A stretch of 64,000 nucleotides of DNA from Nitrosomonas sp. Lineage in GTDB: Bacteria; Pseudomonadota; Gammaproteobacteria; Burkholderiales; Nitrosomonadaceae. Position 1 is the stretch's first letter. Each line of letters begins with the position of its first letter. Both the position numbers and the translations under genes were made by a program. Shown in pieces: positions 8,628 to 17,719 of the stretch. The notes under the pieces were generated by a model. That model ran no database searches. It saw only the letters and a program-made list of their open reading frames with translations, and was not told the origin of the DNA. Location of the stretch: NCBI GenBank assembly GCA_024282035.1, contig JAMWZR010000001.1, positions 248,001 to 312,000 on the forward strand, in the 5' to 3' direction.

Positions 8628-9575
8628 TCAATTTGAATTTTCTGCATCATGCAATTTGCTGTCCAGTTTTGCCTGAATGCTGTCATGTGTCAGGTGGGGA
8701 GCAAACATCTCAATGAAATCGAAGATGTAACTGCGAATGTAATTGTTGCGGCTGATGCCAATGCGTGTGGTACTGGGTTCGAACAGATGGCTGGCATCAA
8801 TGGCGCGCAAATTTTTATCACGTTTGACGTCAAAAGCCATGTTGGCCAGGATGCCAATTCCAAGTCCCAGTTCCACATAGGTTTTGATGACATCCGAGTC
8901 AATGGCGGTCAGTACGACATTGGGCTCGAGGCCACGACTGGCAAAAGCTTGGTTGATTTTGGAGCGCCCGGTGAACGCAAAGTCATAAGTGATAATCGGA
9001 TATTGATTAATCGCTTCCAGAGTAAGTTTCTTCAGTTTCATTAGCGGATGCTTGGGTGGAACGACCACGCATCGATTCCACTGGTAGCAAGGCAGCATGA
9101 CCAGTTCATGGAACTGCTCGATGGCTTCCGTGGCAATGGCGATATCGGCCTCTCCCGAGGTAACCAAGGTTGCAATCTGTACGGGGCTGCCCTGCCGTAA
9201 AATCAGCTTGACCTTGGGGTAACGAGCTGTAAAACGTTTGATTACCGGAGGTAGACTATAGCGTGCTTGCGTGTGTGTGGTGGCAATGGTGAGCGTTCCA
9301 CCCGCCTCGTTGGTGAATTCTTGTGCGATTTTTTTGAGATTATCGGCATCGCGCAGCATGCGCGTTGCGGTTTTGATAATGAGTTGGCCTGGTGGTGTTA
9401 TCTTGACGATGCGCTTGCCATTACGCAAAAAAATATCGACTCCCAGTTCATCTTCCAACATCTGTATTTGCTTACTGATGGCAGGTTGTGAGGTATGAAG
9501 GTTTTTAGCTGCCCTGGACAGATTCATTCCATGCTCAGCTGTTTCGCACAAGTAGCGCAGTTGCTGTAATTTCAT
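8628..9575 (-). CDS. cysB: CysB-family LysR-type transcriptional regulator
   Basis: A 315-residue LysR-type regulator of the CysB/Cbl branch. The winged helix-turn-helix is at residues 1-60 (MKLQQLRYLCETAEHGMNLS, TSQPAISKQIQMLEDELGVD) and the effector-binding domain follows. In enterics CysB activates sulfate assimilation genes in response to N-acetylserine and Cbl handles sulfonates. The gene is divergent from the sulfate assimilation operon that starts at 10057, so control of that operon is very likely. The residues TTHTQARY (near 97-104) and the TSGEADIAIATE segment are typical of CysB ligand pockets. Cbl rather than CysB cannot be excluded. Confidence 0.88.
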   Translation of the reverse strand: MKLQQLRYLCETAEHGMNLSRAAKNLHTSQPAISKQIQMLEDELGVDIFLRNGKRIVKITPPGQLIIKTATRMLRDADNLKKIAQEFTNEAGGTLTIATTHTQARYSLPPVIKRFTARYPKVKLILRQGSPVQIATLVTSGEADIAIATEAIEQFHELVMLPCYQWNRCVVVPPKHPLMKLKKLTLEAINQYPIITYDFAFTGRSKINQAFASRGLEPNVVLTAIDSDVIKTYVELGLGIGILANMAFDVKRDKNLRAIDASHLFEPSTTRIGISRNNYIRSYIFDFIEMFAPHLTHDSIQAKLDSKLHDAENSN

Positions 9576-10056
9576 AAAGTTGGGGAGGTGATTTCTGGTT
9601 CGTTAAAGTGCATGCATGGTTAATATGGCGCAGCTATAAAGTATAGTTATATAAATGTAACATAATAGTATTTTGAAATAATATATTGTGTTGTTATGAT
9701 TCTGCATCAATCATGCGATTACAAGAATTGCTGGTAAGCAAGCATGATACAGCAATGACCCTTCCAACTTTGAAGCTGGAGGGGTTGTTTTATTTTTGTG
9801 CCGAATTACAAGCGATTATCCTTCGGTTTTTGATAGAATACGCGCTGGTTTCATTTTGCTGCAATATACAGCGGCTGGCTGATTATCTGAATTTCCATTG
9901 CGTTCCGAAGCCGTATTGAAAGGGATGTTGGTGGCTGCACGACAGGCGCCGGAATGGTGATTTGAGTTCTATGAAATAAAAGATGTGAAGCTGCAAATGG
10001 TGATCGCTACTTTTTAATTGTTTAGCGCAGATCCATGAACGAACAAGGATTGATGA
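9576..10056 (+). promoter_or_regulatory. Regulatory region and probable long leader between cysB and the cys operon
   Basis: This 481-base gap separates the divergent regulator from the sulfate assimilation operon. Its left third (about 9600-9700) is AT-rich with several ATAA/TTAT half-sites, as expected for CysB-type control. A terminator-like hairpin sits at 9759-9796. After it, TAGAAT at about 9834 could be a -10 element for the operon, which would leave a leader of roughly 210 bases. I recognise no known riboswitch here. Confidence 0.45.
9759..9796 (+). terminator. Terminator-like hairpin in the cys leader region
   Basis: CCCTTCCAAC (9759-9768) pairs with GCTGGAGGGG (9775-9784) in an eight-pair stem including one G-U, with one internal mismatch, a short loop, then TTGTTTTATTTTT. 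No gene precedes it on this strand after 9576, so it should end a short untranslated RNA or act as an attenuator before the cys operon. Confidence 0.55.
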
Positions 10057-10287
10057 ATGAGTACAAATATTGAGAATAAACCTAAACAAGTTACCTGGTT
10101 CAATGGTTGTGGTGGACGAATTGGTATTGTCGTTGGAGAAACTGGCGAGCATGCATATATTGGCATGGCGCTGAGACATGATGAGGATGACGATGTGAAC
10201 CATATCATGAAATATGGTGCCAAATTTCCATTGGATGCAGCGTTGTTGTTGCCTGTGTCAAAACATTATGCTTCAACCGAATCCTGA
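10057..10287 (+). CDS. Small hypothetical protein preceding cysI
   Basis: A 76-residue soluble protein that I do not recognise. It has a short basic start, the segment TWFNGCGGRIGIVVGETGE at residues 13-31, an acidic DEDDD cluster near residue 43, and a plain C-terminus. There is no signal peptide or membrane segment. AAGGAT lies nine bases before the ATG. It is 84 bases upstream of cysI on the same strand and so probably the first gene of the sulfate assimilation transcript. A single Cys at residue 17 sits in a Gly-rich loop. Function unknown. Confidence 0.6.
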   Translation: MSTNIENKPKQVTWFNGCGGRIGIVVGETGEHAYIGMALRHDEDDDVNHIMKYGAKFPLDAALLLPVSKHYASTES

Positions 10288-10371
10288 TGAGTGGTCAGCC
10301 GGTTCGTATTGGAGGGATGGTGTGGTGAGAGCTTCGAGTGCATTGAATCAGATAGTTATCGAGGAATAAAA

Positions 10372-12114
10372 ATGTATCGCTACGATGAATATGATCAGCG
10401 GATAGTCGATGAGCGTGTCGTGCAGTTTCGCGATCAGGTACGCCGTCGATTGTCGGGGGAATTGACAGAAGAGGAATTCATGCCATTGCGTTTGCAAAAT
10501 GGCCTGTACATGCAGATACACGGCTACATGCTGCGTATTGCTGTACCTTATGGTCTGGTTTCCTCCAAACAAATGCGTATGTTTGCTCATATTGCACGCC
10601 AGTATGATCGTGGTTATGGTCATTTCACGACGCGTCAGAATATCCAATTCAATTGGTTAAAGCTGGAGGAAACACCTAATATTCTTGCCGATCTGGCGTC
10701 GGTGCAGATGCATGCCATTCAGACGTCGGGCAACTGTGTGCGCAACATTACATCGGACGAATTTGCTGGAGTAGCACCGGATGAAGTAGTGGATCCACGC
10801 TCCTTTGCTGAGATTTTGCGTCAATGGAGCACCTTTCATCCGGAATTCGCTTATCTGCCGAGGAAATTCAAGATTGCCATCAGTGGTGCGCAGGAAGATC
10901 GTGCGGCAATCTATGCTCATGACATTGGTTTGGCGGCAGTCCGGAACGAACAGGGTGAGATTGGTTTTCGCGTTCTGGTTGGGGGTGGACTGGGCCGTAC
11001 ACCCATTATTGGCACCGAGATTTGCGCATTCTTGCCCTGGCAACATGTGCTGACTTATGTCGAATCGATTTTACGCATATATAACCAGTACGGTCGTCGG
11101 GACAACAAATTCAAGGCTCGTATCAAGATTCTGGTCAAAGCACTGGGAATTGACGAATTCAAACGCCAGGTCGAAGCTGACTGGGCGGATCTGAAAGATG
11201 GGCCTGGAACGCTGACTGCCGAAGAAGTGGAAAGGGTGGCGGGTTATTTCACTGATCCGGCATACGAGACACTGAGTGATCATGATTCCACGATCAGCGC
11301 ATACAAAGCGGATAGTCGTCCATTTACCCACTGGATGATGCGAAATGTCAGGCCGCATCGTGTTCCTGGTTATGTGTCGGTGGTGTTGTCACTGAAGAAA
11401 CCTGGATGTACACCTGGTGATGCAACGGCTGAGCAAATGGAGGCCATTGCCGATCTGGCGGATCGTTACAGTTTTGGGGAATTGCGCGTTACGCACAAGC
11501 AGAATCTCGTGCTGGCGGATGTGCGTCAAAAAGACTTGATCCAGTTGTGGCAGGAAGCTACAGCGCTTGAACTCACATCACCCAATATTGGTTTGTTGAC
11601 AGACATCATCAGTTGTCCGGGGGCGGAATTCTGCACATTGGCAAACGCGCGTTCCATCCCTCTGGCTAAATCCATTGCGCAGCGTTTCGAAGATATCGAT
11701 TTCCAGCATGATGTCGGCGAGATCAGCATCAATATTTCGGGATGTATGAATGCGTGCGGACAGCACCATATCGGTAATATCGGTATTACCGGTGTGGAGA
11801 AAAAAGCACATGACGAATGGTATCAGGTGTCGATCGGTGGAGCGGAAGGTAATCTGAGTTCGATTGGCAAGATTATAGGGCCATCATTCACATTCAATCA
11901 GGTGCCTGAAGTGATCGATCGACTGCTACAGGTATATTTGCAGGAGCGTGTCGAGGCAGAAAGTTTTATTGATACGGTGCGTCGTGTCGGGCATGAACCC
12001 TTCAAGAAACATGTTTTTGCAACCGAATTCACCGTCGAGGATGAACCGGTTGCTGACAAGCATGCCGTCGAACCTGCGCAGTACGAAGTTCCATTCTATT
12101 CTCCGAGGTTCTAG
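10372..12114 (+). CDS. cysI: Sulfite reductase hemoprotein (nitrite/sulfite reductase family)
   Basis: A 580-residue siroheme/[4Fe-4S] reductase that converts sulfite to sulfide with six electrons. The paired half-domains of the family are present, and the cluster/siroheme cysteines are at C415 and C421 (CPGAEFC) and C458 and C462 (CMNAC). Siroheme-binding residues are suggested by the GHFTTRQNIQFNW segment near residue 85. The frame is open from 10291, but the ATG at 10372 is preceded by GAGG and matches the family start. The context (DUF934, cysH, cysD, cysN) identifies it as assimilatory sulfite rather than nitrite reductase. No flavoprotein CysJ is present, so the electron donor is probably ferredoxin or the DUF934 partner. 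Confidence 0.92.
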   Translation: MYRYDEYDQRIVDERVVQFRDQVRRRLSGELTEEEFMPLRLQNGLYMQIHGYMLRIAVPYGLVSSKQMRMFAHIARQYDRGYGHFTTRQNIQFNWLKLEETPNILADLASVQMHAIQTSGNCVRNITSDEFAGVAPDEVVDPRSFAEILRQWSTFHPEFAYLPRKFKIAISGAQEDRAAIYAHDIGLAAVRNEQGEIGFRVLVGGGLGRTPIIGTEICAFLPWQHVLTYVESILRIYNQYGRRDNKFKARIKILVKALGIDEFKRQVEADWADLKDGPGTLTAEEVERVAGYFTDPAYETLSDHDSTISAYKADSRPFTHWMMRNVRPHRVPGYVSVVLSLKKPGCTPGDATAEQMEAIADLADRYSFGELRVTHKQNLVLADVRQKDLIQLWQEATALELTSPNIGLLTDIISCPGAEFCTLANARSIPLAKSIAQRFEDIDFQHDVGEISINISGCMNACGQHHIGNIGITGVEKKAHDEWYQVSIGGAEGNLSSIGKIIGPSFTFNQVPEVIDRLLQVYLQERVEAESFIDTVRRVGHEPFKKHVFATEFTVEDEPVADKHAVEPAQYEVPFYSPRF

Positions 12115-12118
12115 TGTG

Positions 12119-12640
12119 ATGATTATCAAAAACAAGGCGATCATTGCCGATGACTGGATGGTTTTGCGATTGGGGGAGCACGACGTGGCTGAAAGCGTCA
12201 CTGTCGCTCCCGGAAAGGTGATTGTTCCACTCCAGGTTTGGTTGAAGCAGCGGGATACACTGCAACAACGCGCTGAAATTGGTGTGTGGCTGGCCAGTGA
12301 TGAGCGGCCTGAAACATTGCGAGATGATATTCGGAAATTTACTGTCATCGCCGTTGATTTTCCCCGTTTTTCGGATGGTCGTGGCTATTCGATTGCATTT
12401 AACCTGCGGAAAAGACTGGGATATGCAGGAGAATTGCGTGCCATTGGTGATGTGCTACGGGACCAATTGTTCTATATGCAACGGGTCGGTTTCGATGCTT
12501 TTGCACCGCGTTCGGATCGCAGCATTGAAGACGCACTGAAAGGTCTGAGCGATTTTTCCGAGGTATACCAGATTTCTTACGAGCCCAAGTTGCCGCTATT
12601 TAGCCGAGTGCAGCGTAAAGGAAATACTGCACAGGCCTGA
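12119..12640 (+). CDS. DUF934 protein, probable sulfite reductase partner
   Basis: A 173-residue DUF934 protein, a family that in betaproteobacteria sits directly after the sulfite reductase gene and is annotated as a probable oxidoreductase for sulfite reduction. Family signatures are DDWMVLRLGE near the start, PLQVWLKQRD, and the FPRFSDGRGYSIAFNLRKRLGY motif (residues about 78-99). No cofactor motif is visible. The frame is open from 11948 inside cysI, but the start is the ATG at 12119 (or GTG at 12116), four bases after the cysI stop, with GAGG upstream. The tight spacing supports a complex or obligate partnership, whose biochemistry is not known to me. Confidence 0.87.
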   Translation: MIIKNKAIIADDWMVLRLGEHDVAESVTVAPGKVIVPLQVWLKQRDTLQQRAEIGVWLASDERPETLRDDIRKFTVIAVDFPRFSDGRGYSIAFNLRKRLGYAGELRAIGDVLRDQLFYMQRVGFDAFAPRSDRSIEDALKGLSDFSEVYQISYEPKLPLFSRVQRKGNTAQA

Positions 12641-12641
12641 G

Positions 12642-13364
12642 ATGGAAGATCTAACACTTAAAGTTGAGCAGGTAGTTGCCATTCTGACCGAAACGGTGCG
12701 CAACTTTGCTCCGGTTACCTTTGCAAATAGTCTGGGTGCCGAAGATATGGTACTCACCGATATCATCAATCGGTATCACCTGGATATCGAGATGTTCAGT
12801 CTGGACACCGGTCGCTTGCCGCAGGAAACCTACGATTTGATGCAAACTGTGCGAGAACGCTACCAAACACCTTTACGCATTTATTTTCCAAACGTCAAGC
12901 AGATAGAAGACTATGTTGCCGAACATGGTGTAAATGGGTTTTATCAAAGCGTGGAGTTGCGTAAAGCGTGCTGTCACATCCGCAAGGTTGAACCACTGCG
13001 GCGTGCCTTACAGGGCAAGAATGCCTGGGTTACTGGGATTCGACGCGAGCAGGCTCCAACGCGGCATGATTTGCAGATCTTTGCCCATGATGCGGACAAT
13101 CATTTACAAAAAGTGAATCCATTACTGGAATGGACGAATGCGGATGTCTGGACCTATCTCAAGCAGTATCAGGTGCCTTACAACAAATTGCATGACAAGT
13201 TTTATCCCAGTATTGGTTGCGCACCCTGTACGCGTGCCGTTACACCCGGAGAGGATATCCGTTCTGGCCGCTGGTGGTGGGAATCACCGGAAACTAAAGA
13301 GTGCGGTTTGCATGCCAGTAAAGTGGTTTCGGTGAATAAGGAAGCAAAGGACCGCGCACAATAA
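12642..13364 (+). CDS. cysH: Adenylyl-sulfate (APS) reductase, thioredoxin-dependent
   Basis: A 240-residue PP-loop reductase that turns APS into sulfite and AMP. The paired cysteines C110-C111 and the C193-x-x-C196 motif are the [4Fe-4S] ligands that mark APS reductases and are absent from enteric PAPS reductases. The substrate loop is near FANSLGAEDMVL (residues 26-37) and the C-terminal KECGLH carries the catalytic cysteine. This agrees with the absence of an APS kinase in the operon. It starts one base after the DUF934 stop codon. Confidence 0.94.
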   Translation: MEDLTLKVEQVVAILTETVRNFAPVTFANSLGAEDMVLTDIINRYHLDIEMFSLDTGRLPQETYDLMQTVRERYQTPLRIYFPNVKQIEDYVAEHGVNGFYQSVELRKACCHIRKVEPLRRALQGKNAWVTGIRREQAPTRHDLQIFAHDADNHLQKVNPLLEWTNADVWTYLKQYQVPYNKLHDKFYPSIGCAPCTRAVTPGEDIRSGRWWWESPETKECGLHASKVVSVNKEAKDRAQ

Positions 13365-13411
13365 AGACGGTTTCCGCTCCTGCTTGCAATACCACGATAT
13401 TTTACAGAGAA

Positions 13412-14317
13412 ATGAATCACCCTATCTTTACTCACCTTGATGCGCTAGAAAGCGAGGCGATCCATATCATGCGCGAAGTTGCCGCTGAATGTGGTAACCC
13501 GGTTTTACTGTTTTCCGGCGGGAAGGATTCGATCGTATTGTTGCGACTTGCAGAGAAAGCATTTCGCCCCGGTCGTTTTCCTTTTCCATTGATGCATATT
13601 GATACCGAACATAATTTTCCCGAGGTTATCGCTTTTCGCGATCGCCGGGTCAATGAGCTGGGCGAGAGACTCATTGTGCGCAGTATGGAGGACTCGATCA
13701 GGAAAGGTCGGGTGGTGTTACGTTCCGAGACGCAAAGCCGCAATGCTTTTCAATCTGTAACCCTGCTCGATGCTATTGCTGAATTCAGTTTTGATGCCTG
13801 TATTGGCGGAGCGCGTCGCGATGAGGAAAAAGCGCGGGCCAAAGAGCGGATCTTTTCGTTTCGTGATGAATTCGGTCAATGGGATCCAAAAAATCAGCGT
13901 CCAGAATTATGGGATATTTATAATACACGTACACATCCTGGTGAAAATATCCGGGTGTTTCCCATTAGTAACTGGACCGAGCTTGATGTCTGGGAATACA
14001 TTGCACGCGAACGATTGGAAGTTCCGGAAATATATTTTGCACATAATCGCGAAGTGATTCGGCGCGCGACAGGTTTGTTGCCGGTATCTCATCTTGTTCA
14101 GCCACAAGCAGGCGAAAAAATTGAACAACTGATGGTGCGCTTTCGTACCGTGGGTGATATGAGTTGTACTTGTCCCGTGGAATCGCATGCTGCAAATGTC
14201 GATGCAATCATTGCTGAAACGGCCATGACGCGTATCACTGAGCGGGGGGCAACTCGAATGGATGATCAGACCTCAGAGGCATCTATGGAACTGCGCAAAA
14301 AAGAAGGTTATTTTTAG
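13412..14317 (+). CDS. cysD: Sulfate adenylyltransferase subunit 2
   Basis: The ATP pyrophosphatase-type subunit of ATP sulfurylase that activates sulfate to APS together with CysN. The 301-residue protein has the PP-loop SGGKDSIVLLRL near residue 30, LMHIDTEHNFPE near 61, and the conserved GARRDEEKARAKER segment near residue 133. It follows cysH by 47 bases and is followed by cysN. AGAG lies a few bases before the ATG. Confidence 0.96.
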   Translation: MNHPIFTHLDALESEAIHIMREVAAECGNPVLLFSGGKDSIVLLRLAEKAFRPGRFPFPLMHIDTEHNFPEVIAFRDRRVNELGERLIVRSMEDSIRKGRVVLRSETQSRNAFQSVTLLDAIAEFSFDACIGGARRDEEKARAKERIFSFRDEFGQWDPKNQRPELWDIYNTRTHPGENIRVFPISNWTELDVWEYIARERLEVPEIYFAHNREVIRRATGLLPVSHLVQPQAGEKIEQLMVRFRTVGDMSCTCPVESHAANVDAIIAETAMTRITERGATRMDDQTSEASMELRKKEGYF

Positions 14318-14414
14318 GCGTGTGTCAGGTAAGGAGTTTTTGCATAAACTGGTTCAGACATGCTGGATCGTGAACAGGTTTATGGCTACTTGGGTTTTTA
14401 AATAAGGTTTGTCA

Positions 14415-15692
14415 ATGCTGGATAGTGAGAGAACATCACTTGCGCAAAGTGAATTACTGCGTTTCATTACTGCTGGGAGTGTCGATGATGGCAAGAGTAC
14501 GCTGATAGGTCGACTCTTGCACGATTCCAAGTCTATTTTTGAAGATCAGCTGACATCAATTACGCACACGACGCGCAAGCGGGGTTCGGAGGGTGTCGAT
14601 CTGTCCCTGCTGACAGATGGATTGCAGGCTGAACGTGAACAGGGTATCACCATTGACGTGGCTTATCGTTACTTTGCGACACCTAGGCGCAAATTTATTA
14701 TTGCCGATACACCAGGACATGAACAATATACGCGCAATATGGTTACCGGCGCATCGACCGCAAATCTGGCCATTATCCTGATTGATGCGCGCAAGGGGGT
14801 ACTGACGCAGTCGCGTCGGCATGCCTATCTTGCAAGTCTGGTTGGCATTCCGCACTTGGTGGTAGCGATCAACAAAATGGATCTGGTGGAGTTTTCGCAA
14901 TCAATATTTGAGCGTATCTGTGATGAGTTCGCCGCCTTTGCCCAAAAACTTGATTTGCGCAATGTGACCTATATTCCAATGTCGGCGCTAAATGGGGATA
15001 TGGTGGTTGAGCGGGGAGATCGACTGGACTGGTATCAGGGGGTGACCTTGATGAATCTACTGGAAACTTTGTCCATCGAGGATGACATCAACCGTGATGA
15101 TTTTCGCTTTCCGGTACAATGGGTCTGTCGTCCGCATACGCCTGAACTGCATGATTTTCGCGGGTATATGGGTAGAATCGAGTCGGGTTCCATCAAGGTG
15201 GGAGATTATATCAAGGTACTACCATCCGGATTAAGCTCCCGAATCAAGGAAATATGGGTATATGAAGGTGCACTTGCCGAGGCTTTTGCCCCGCAATCGG
15301 TAACGTTGACGATTGAGGATCAACTGGATATCTCGCGTGGCGATATGCTGGCAAAAGCTGAAGAAACGCTAAGAGTTACCAAGAATTTTGATGCGATGCT
15401 GTGCTGGTTGTCGGAGCAACCGCTTGATCTGGGTCGAAAGTACCTCATCAAGCAGTCGACGCGCATGGCTAAGGTAATTATTGATCAAATCGGGTACCGG
15501 GTTGATGTCAATACCCTGGTTCACGAGGATGTGAGTGTTTTGAAAATGAATGATATTGCACGAGTGACATTGAAAGTGCAGTTGAATCTGGTCTGTGATG
15601 ATTATGCACGTAACCGTGCGACAGGATGTTTCATCATCATTGATGAAAATACCAATAATACGGTTGCTGCCGGAATGATCATGCCGACCTGA
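14415..15692 (+). CDS. cysN: Sulfate adenylyltransferase subunit 1 (GTPase)
   Basis: The GTPase subunit that couples GTP hydrolysis to APS synthesis by CysD. G-motifs are clear: GSVDDGKST (G1) near residue 20, the switch DTPGHEQYTRN near residue 98, and NKMDLVE (G4) near 153. The protein is 425 residues and lacks the C-terminal APS kinase domain found in CysNC fusions, which fits the APS-type CysH. The frame also opens at a TTG (14409), but AAGG at 14404 is correctly spaced only for the ATG at 14415. It is the last gene of the operon; the 274 bases after it hold no convincing gene. Confidence 0.95.
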   Translation: MLDSERTSLAQSELLRFITAGSVDDGKSTLIGRLLHDSKSIFEDQLTSITHTTRKRGSEGVDLSLLTDGLQAEREQGITIDVAYRYFATPRRKFIIADTPGHEQYTRNMVTGASTANLAIILIDARKGVLTQSRRHAYLASLVGIPHLVVAINKMDLVEFSQSIFERICDEFAAFAQKLDLRNVTYIPMSALNGDMVVERGDRLDWYQGVTLMNLLETLSIEDDINRDDFRFPVQWVCRPHTPELHDFRGYMGRIESGSIKVGDYIKVLPSGLSSRIKEIWVYEGALAEAFAPQSVTLTIEDQLDISRGDMLAKAEETLRVTKNFDAMLCWLSEQPLDLGRKYLIKQSTRMAKVIIDQIGYRVDVNTLVHEDVSVLKMNDIARVTLKVQLNLVCDDYARNRATGCFIIIDENTNNTVAAGMIMPT

Positions 15693-15966
15693 AAATAGAG
15701 GAATGTTTTTGGAATGTAGAGAACCTCGGTTTTGTGTTGAAGAACATGCCTGGGTACAGCGCAGGAACGTGTTGCTGTGACCTAGGGATTAGTTGTATTG
15801 CAGTCTTGGTCATTGTTGCTGATTGCCTGTTTGATTGTGATGTCATTTTCGCTATCAATGAGCAATTGGCTTGTAGAGAGCGAGTAATTTGCTGCCAAGC
15901 ATGGAATGGACATGTATTTTATTGGATCGATTACTCACGATAAAAGAATGAATTGGCGACAATAGA

Positions 15967-16362
15967 ATGAACTTGGCACCGAATGCACGTCAGAAATTGC
16001 AACAATCCTCAATCTTGGTCGTGGAAGATAACGAGCTGAATCAGTTGGTTGTCAAGGAAATTCTTGAATATGCTGGAGCAAACGTTACGATTGCCGAGCA
16101 TGGCAAAGAAGCGCTGCGGATTCTGGAGCAGACGGTGTTCAATTGCATCTTGATGGATATTCAGATGCCTGTGATGGATGGCTTGGAAACGACGCAAAGA
16201 ATCCGTGCAGATGAGCGCTGGATCAATCTGCCGATTATCGCATTGACGGCGAATGCCGATGAATATCATCGGGAATTGTGTCAACAGGCAGGTATGAATG
16301 ATTTCTTGGCTAAGCCCATCAATCCGGATTTACTAATCAATACGCTTTTGAAGTGGTTATAA
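15967..16362 (+). CDS. Stand-alone response regulator receiver protein
   Basis: A 131-residue protein made of a single receiver domain with no output domain. The phospho-acceptor is D64 in CILMDIQMPVMDG, the acidic pocket is VVEDNE near residue 18, and the conserved Thr and Lys are in IIALTANAD and DFLAKPI. The style (MDIQMPVMDG, LTANA, MNDFLAKP) is that of receiver domains detached from hybrid histidine kinases, so a phosphorelay partner or sink is plausible. It lies 78 bases before the REC-EAL gene on the same strand, and the two may act together. The cognate kinase is not in the window. Confidence 0.9.
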   Translation: MNLAPNARQKLQQSSILVVEDNELNQLVVKEILEYAGANVTIAEHGKEALRILEQTVFNCILMDIQMPVMDGLETTQRIRADERWINLPIIALTANADEYHRELCQQAGMNDFLAKPINPDLLINTLLKWL

Positions 16363-16440
16363 CGCAAAGATGATATTACTCTAAAATCAAGATATTCCAG
16401 AGGTGACAAACTTAAAAATTTAAAAGTGTTAGATTGTTGA

Positions 16441-17646
16441 ATGAGTAAGAGAAATAAGACTCGAGTGTTAGTGCTCGACGATGACAGGTTCATGCTTGAG
16501 TTTGTCAGTCATTTGTTAAAAGAGCTGGATGTTGATGAAGTACTGGTAGCAGAAGACGGCAAAGCGGGACTGTATGTGCTGTCGACGCAGATTGATGACG
16601 TTGATTTGCTTATTTGTGATATCGAGATGCCCGGGATGGATGGCATCGAATTTTTGCGGAATATTGCGAATCAGAAATATGCTGGAAAAATTGTTTTATT
16701 TTCGGGTGTCGATGAAGACTTGCTGAAAGCCATCGAACGTCTGGCCATCGTCAGGGGGCTAAACGTCATCGGTACGCTGGTTAAGCCCGTAACCATCGGT
16801 GCATTGGCGGATTTGCTGGAAAAACTGACAGTGCCGGTACAAGTGAAGGCGGACTCATCCAGATCGAGACAGATCTTTGATGTCGATGAACTAAAAGAGG
16901 CGCTACTGGCAGATCAGATCAAGATTTTTTATCAACCCAAGATCTGCGCCTTTAATCGTCGTGTAACTAGCGTGGAGTGTTTGGCCCGCTGGCAACATGC
17001 ACGATATGGTTACGTTTCTCCGGATAATTTTATTTCCGTCATTGAACAGAATGGTTTGATCAATGACTTTACTCGTAACATTCTGCGTAAATCGGTGCAG
17101 CAACTCGATACCTGGTTACAGCAGGGAATGGACTTGAAGATCTCTGTCAATGTATCGATGGAAAATCTGGATCGATTCAATCTGCCGGAGATTTATCAGG
17201 AAGCTGTGCAGAATTCCAATGTTCCCATTGAACGTGTAGTGCTCGAAATCACCGAGGGAAAACTGGGCAGGGACTTTGCGCAAAGCCTTGATATACTGAC
17301 ACGCATCAGGTTAAAAGGATTTGGTTTGTCGATTGACGATTTTGGTACTGGCTATGCGTCCATGGAGACGCTGAAGTACATGCCCTTTACGGAAATGAAA
17401 ATTGACCGGATTTTTGCCCATAAAGCGGCGGAGGATCTGGCGACTCGCGTAATTCTCGAGTCAAGTATCAAATTGGGTAAGGCCTTTGGTTTGAATGTAG
17501 TGGTGGAAGGCATCGAAACCCAAGCCGATTTCGAATTGGTTGCAGCACTGGGGTGCGATGAAATACAGGGTTATTTCATTGCCAAACCCATGCTGCCTGA
17601 CGAATTTATGGATTGGATATCGGACTATGAACAAAAGCGGAAATAG
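16441..17646 (+). CDS. Receiver-EAL c-di-GMP phosphodiesterase response regulator
   Basis: A 401-residue protein with an N-terminal receiver domain (phospho-acceptor D60 in LICDIEMPGMDG) and a C-terminal EAL domain from about residue 155. EAL domains hydrolyse c-di-GMP to pGpG. The signature reads ECL (E179) rather than EAL, but the metal and catalytic positions seen elsewhere are kept: SVNVS, LEITE, DDFGTGYAS, EMKIDR, VEGIET and EIQGY. I therefore expect an active phosphodiesterase controlled by phosphorylation. The order matches VieA/RocR-like regulators, without the HTH of VieA. It follows the stand-alone receiver gene. Confidence 0.92.
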   Translation: MSKRNKTRVLVLDDDRFMLEFVSHLLKELDVDEVLVAEDGKAGLYVLSTQIDDVDLLICDIEMPGMDGIEFLRNIANQKYAGKIVLFSGVDEDLLKAIERLAIVRGLNVIGTLVKPVTIGALADLLEKLTVPVQVKADSSRSRQIFDVDELKEALLADQIKIFYQPKICAFNRRVTSVECLARWQHARYGYVSPDNFISVIEQNGLINDFTRNILRKSVQQLDTWLQQGMDLKISVNVSMENLDRFNLPEIYQEAVQNSNVPIERVVLEITEGKLGRDFAQSLDILTRIRLKGFGLSIDDFGTGYASMETLKYMPFTEMKIDRIFAHKAAEDLATRVILESSIKLGKAFGLNVVVEGIETQADFELVAALGCDEIQGYFIAKPMLPDEFMDWISDYEQKRK

Positions 17647-17719
17647 TAGTTAGCTTGATCGGTTGTATGACATGCATGCAGAATTTTAGTATACGAGAAA
17701 AATCAAAGACCTAATTATC

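Noticed and set aside
9686-9919. A 77-codon ORF in the cys leader region
   Set aside because: It crosses a terminator-like hairpin and lacks a ribosome binding site and recognisable features.
15734-15943. A 69-codon ORF in the gap after cysN
   Set aside because: No Shine-Dalgarno, odd Cys/Ile-rich composition and no family similarity; treated as non-coding.
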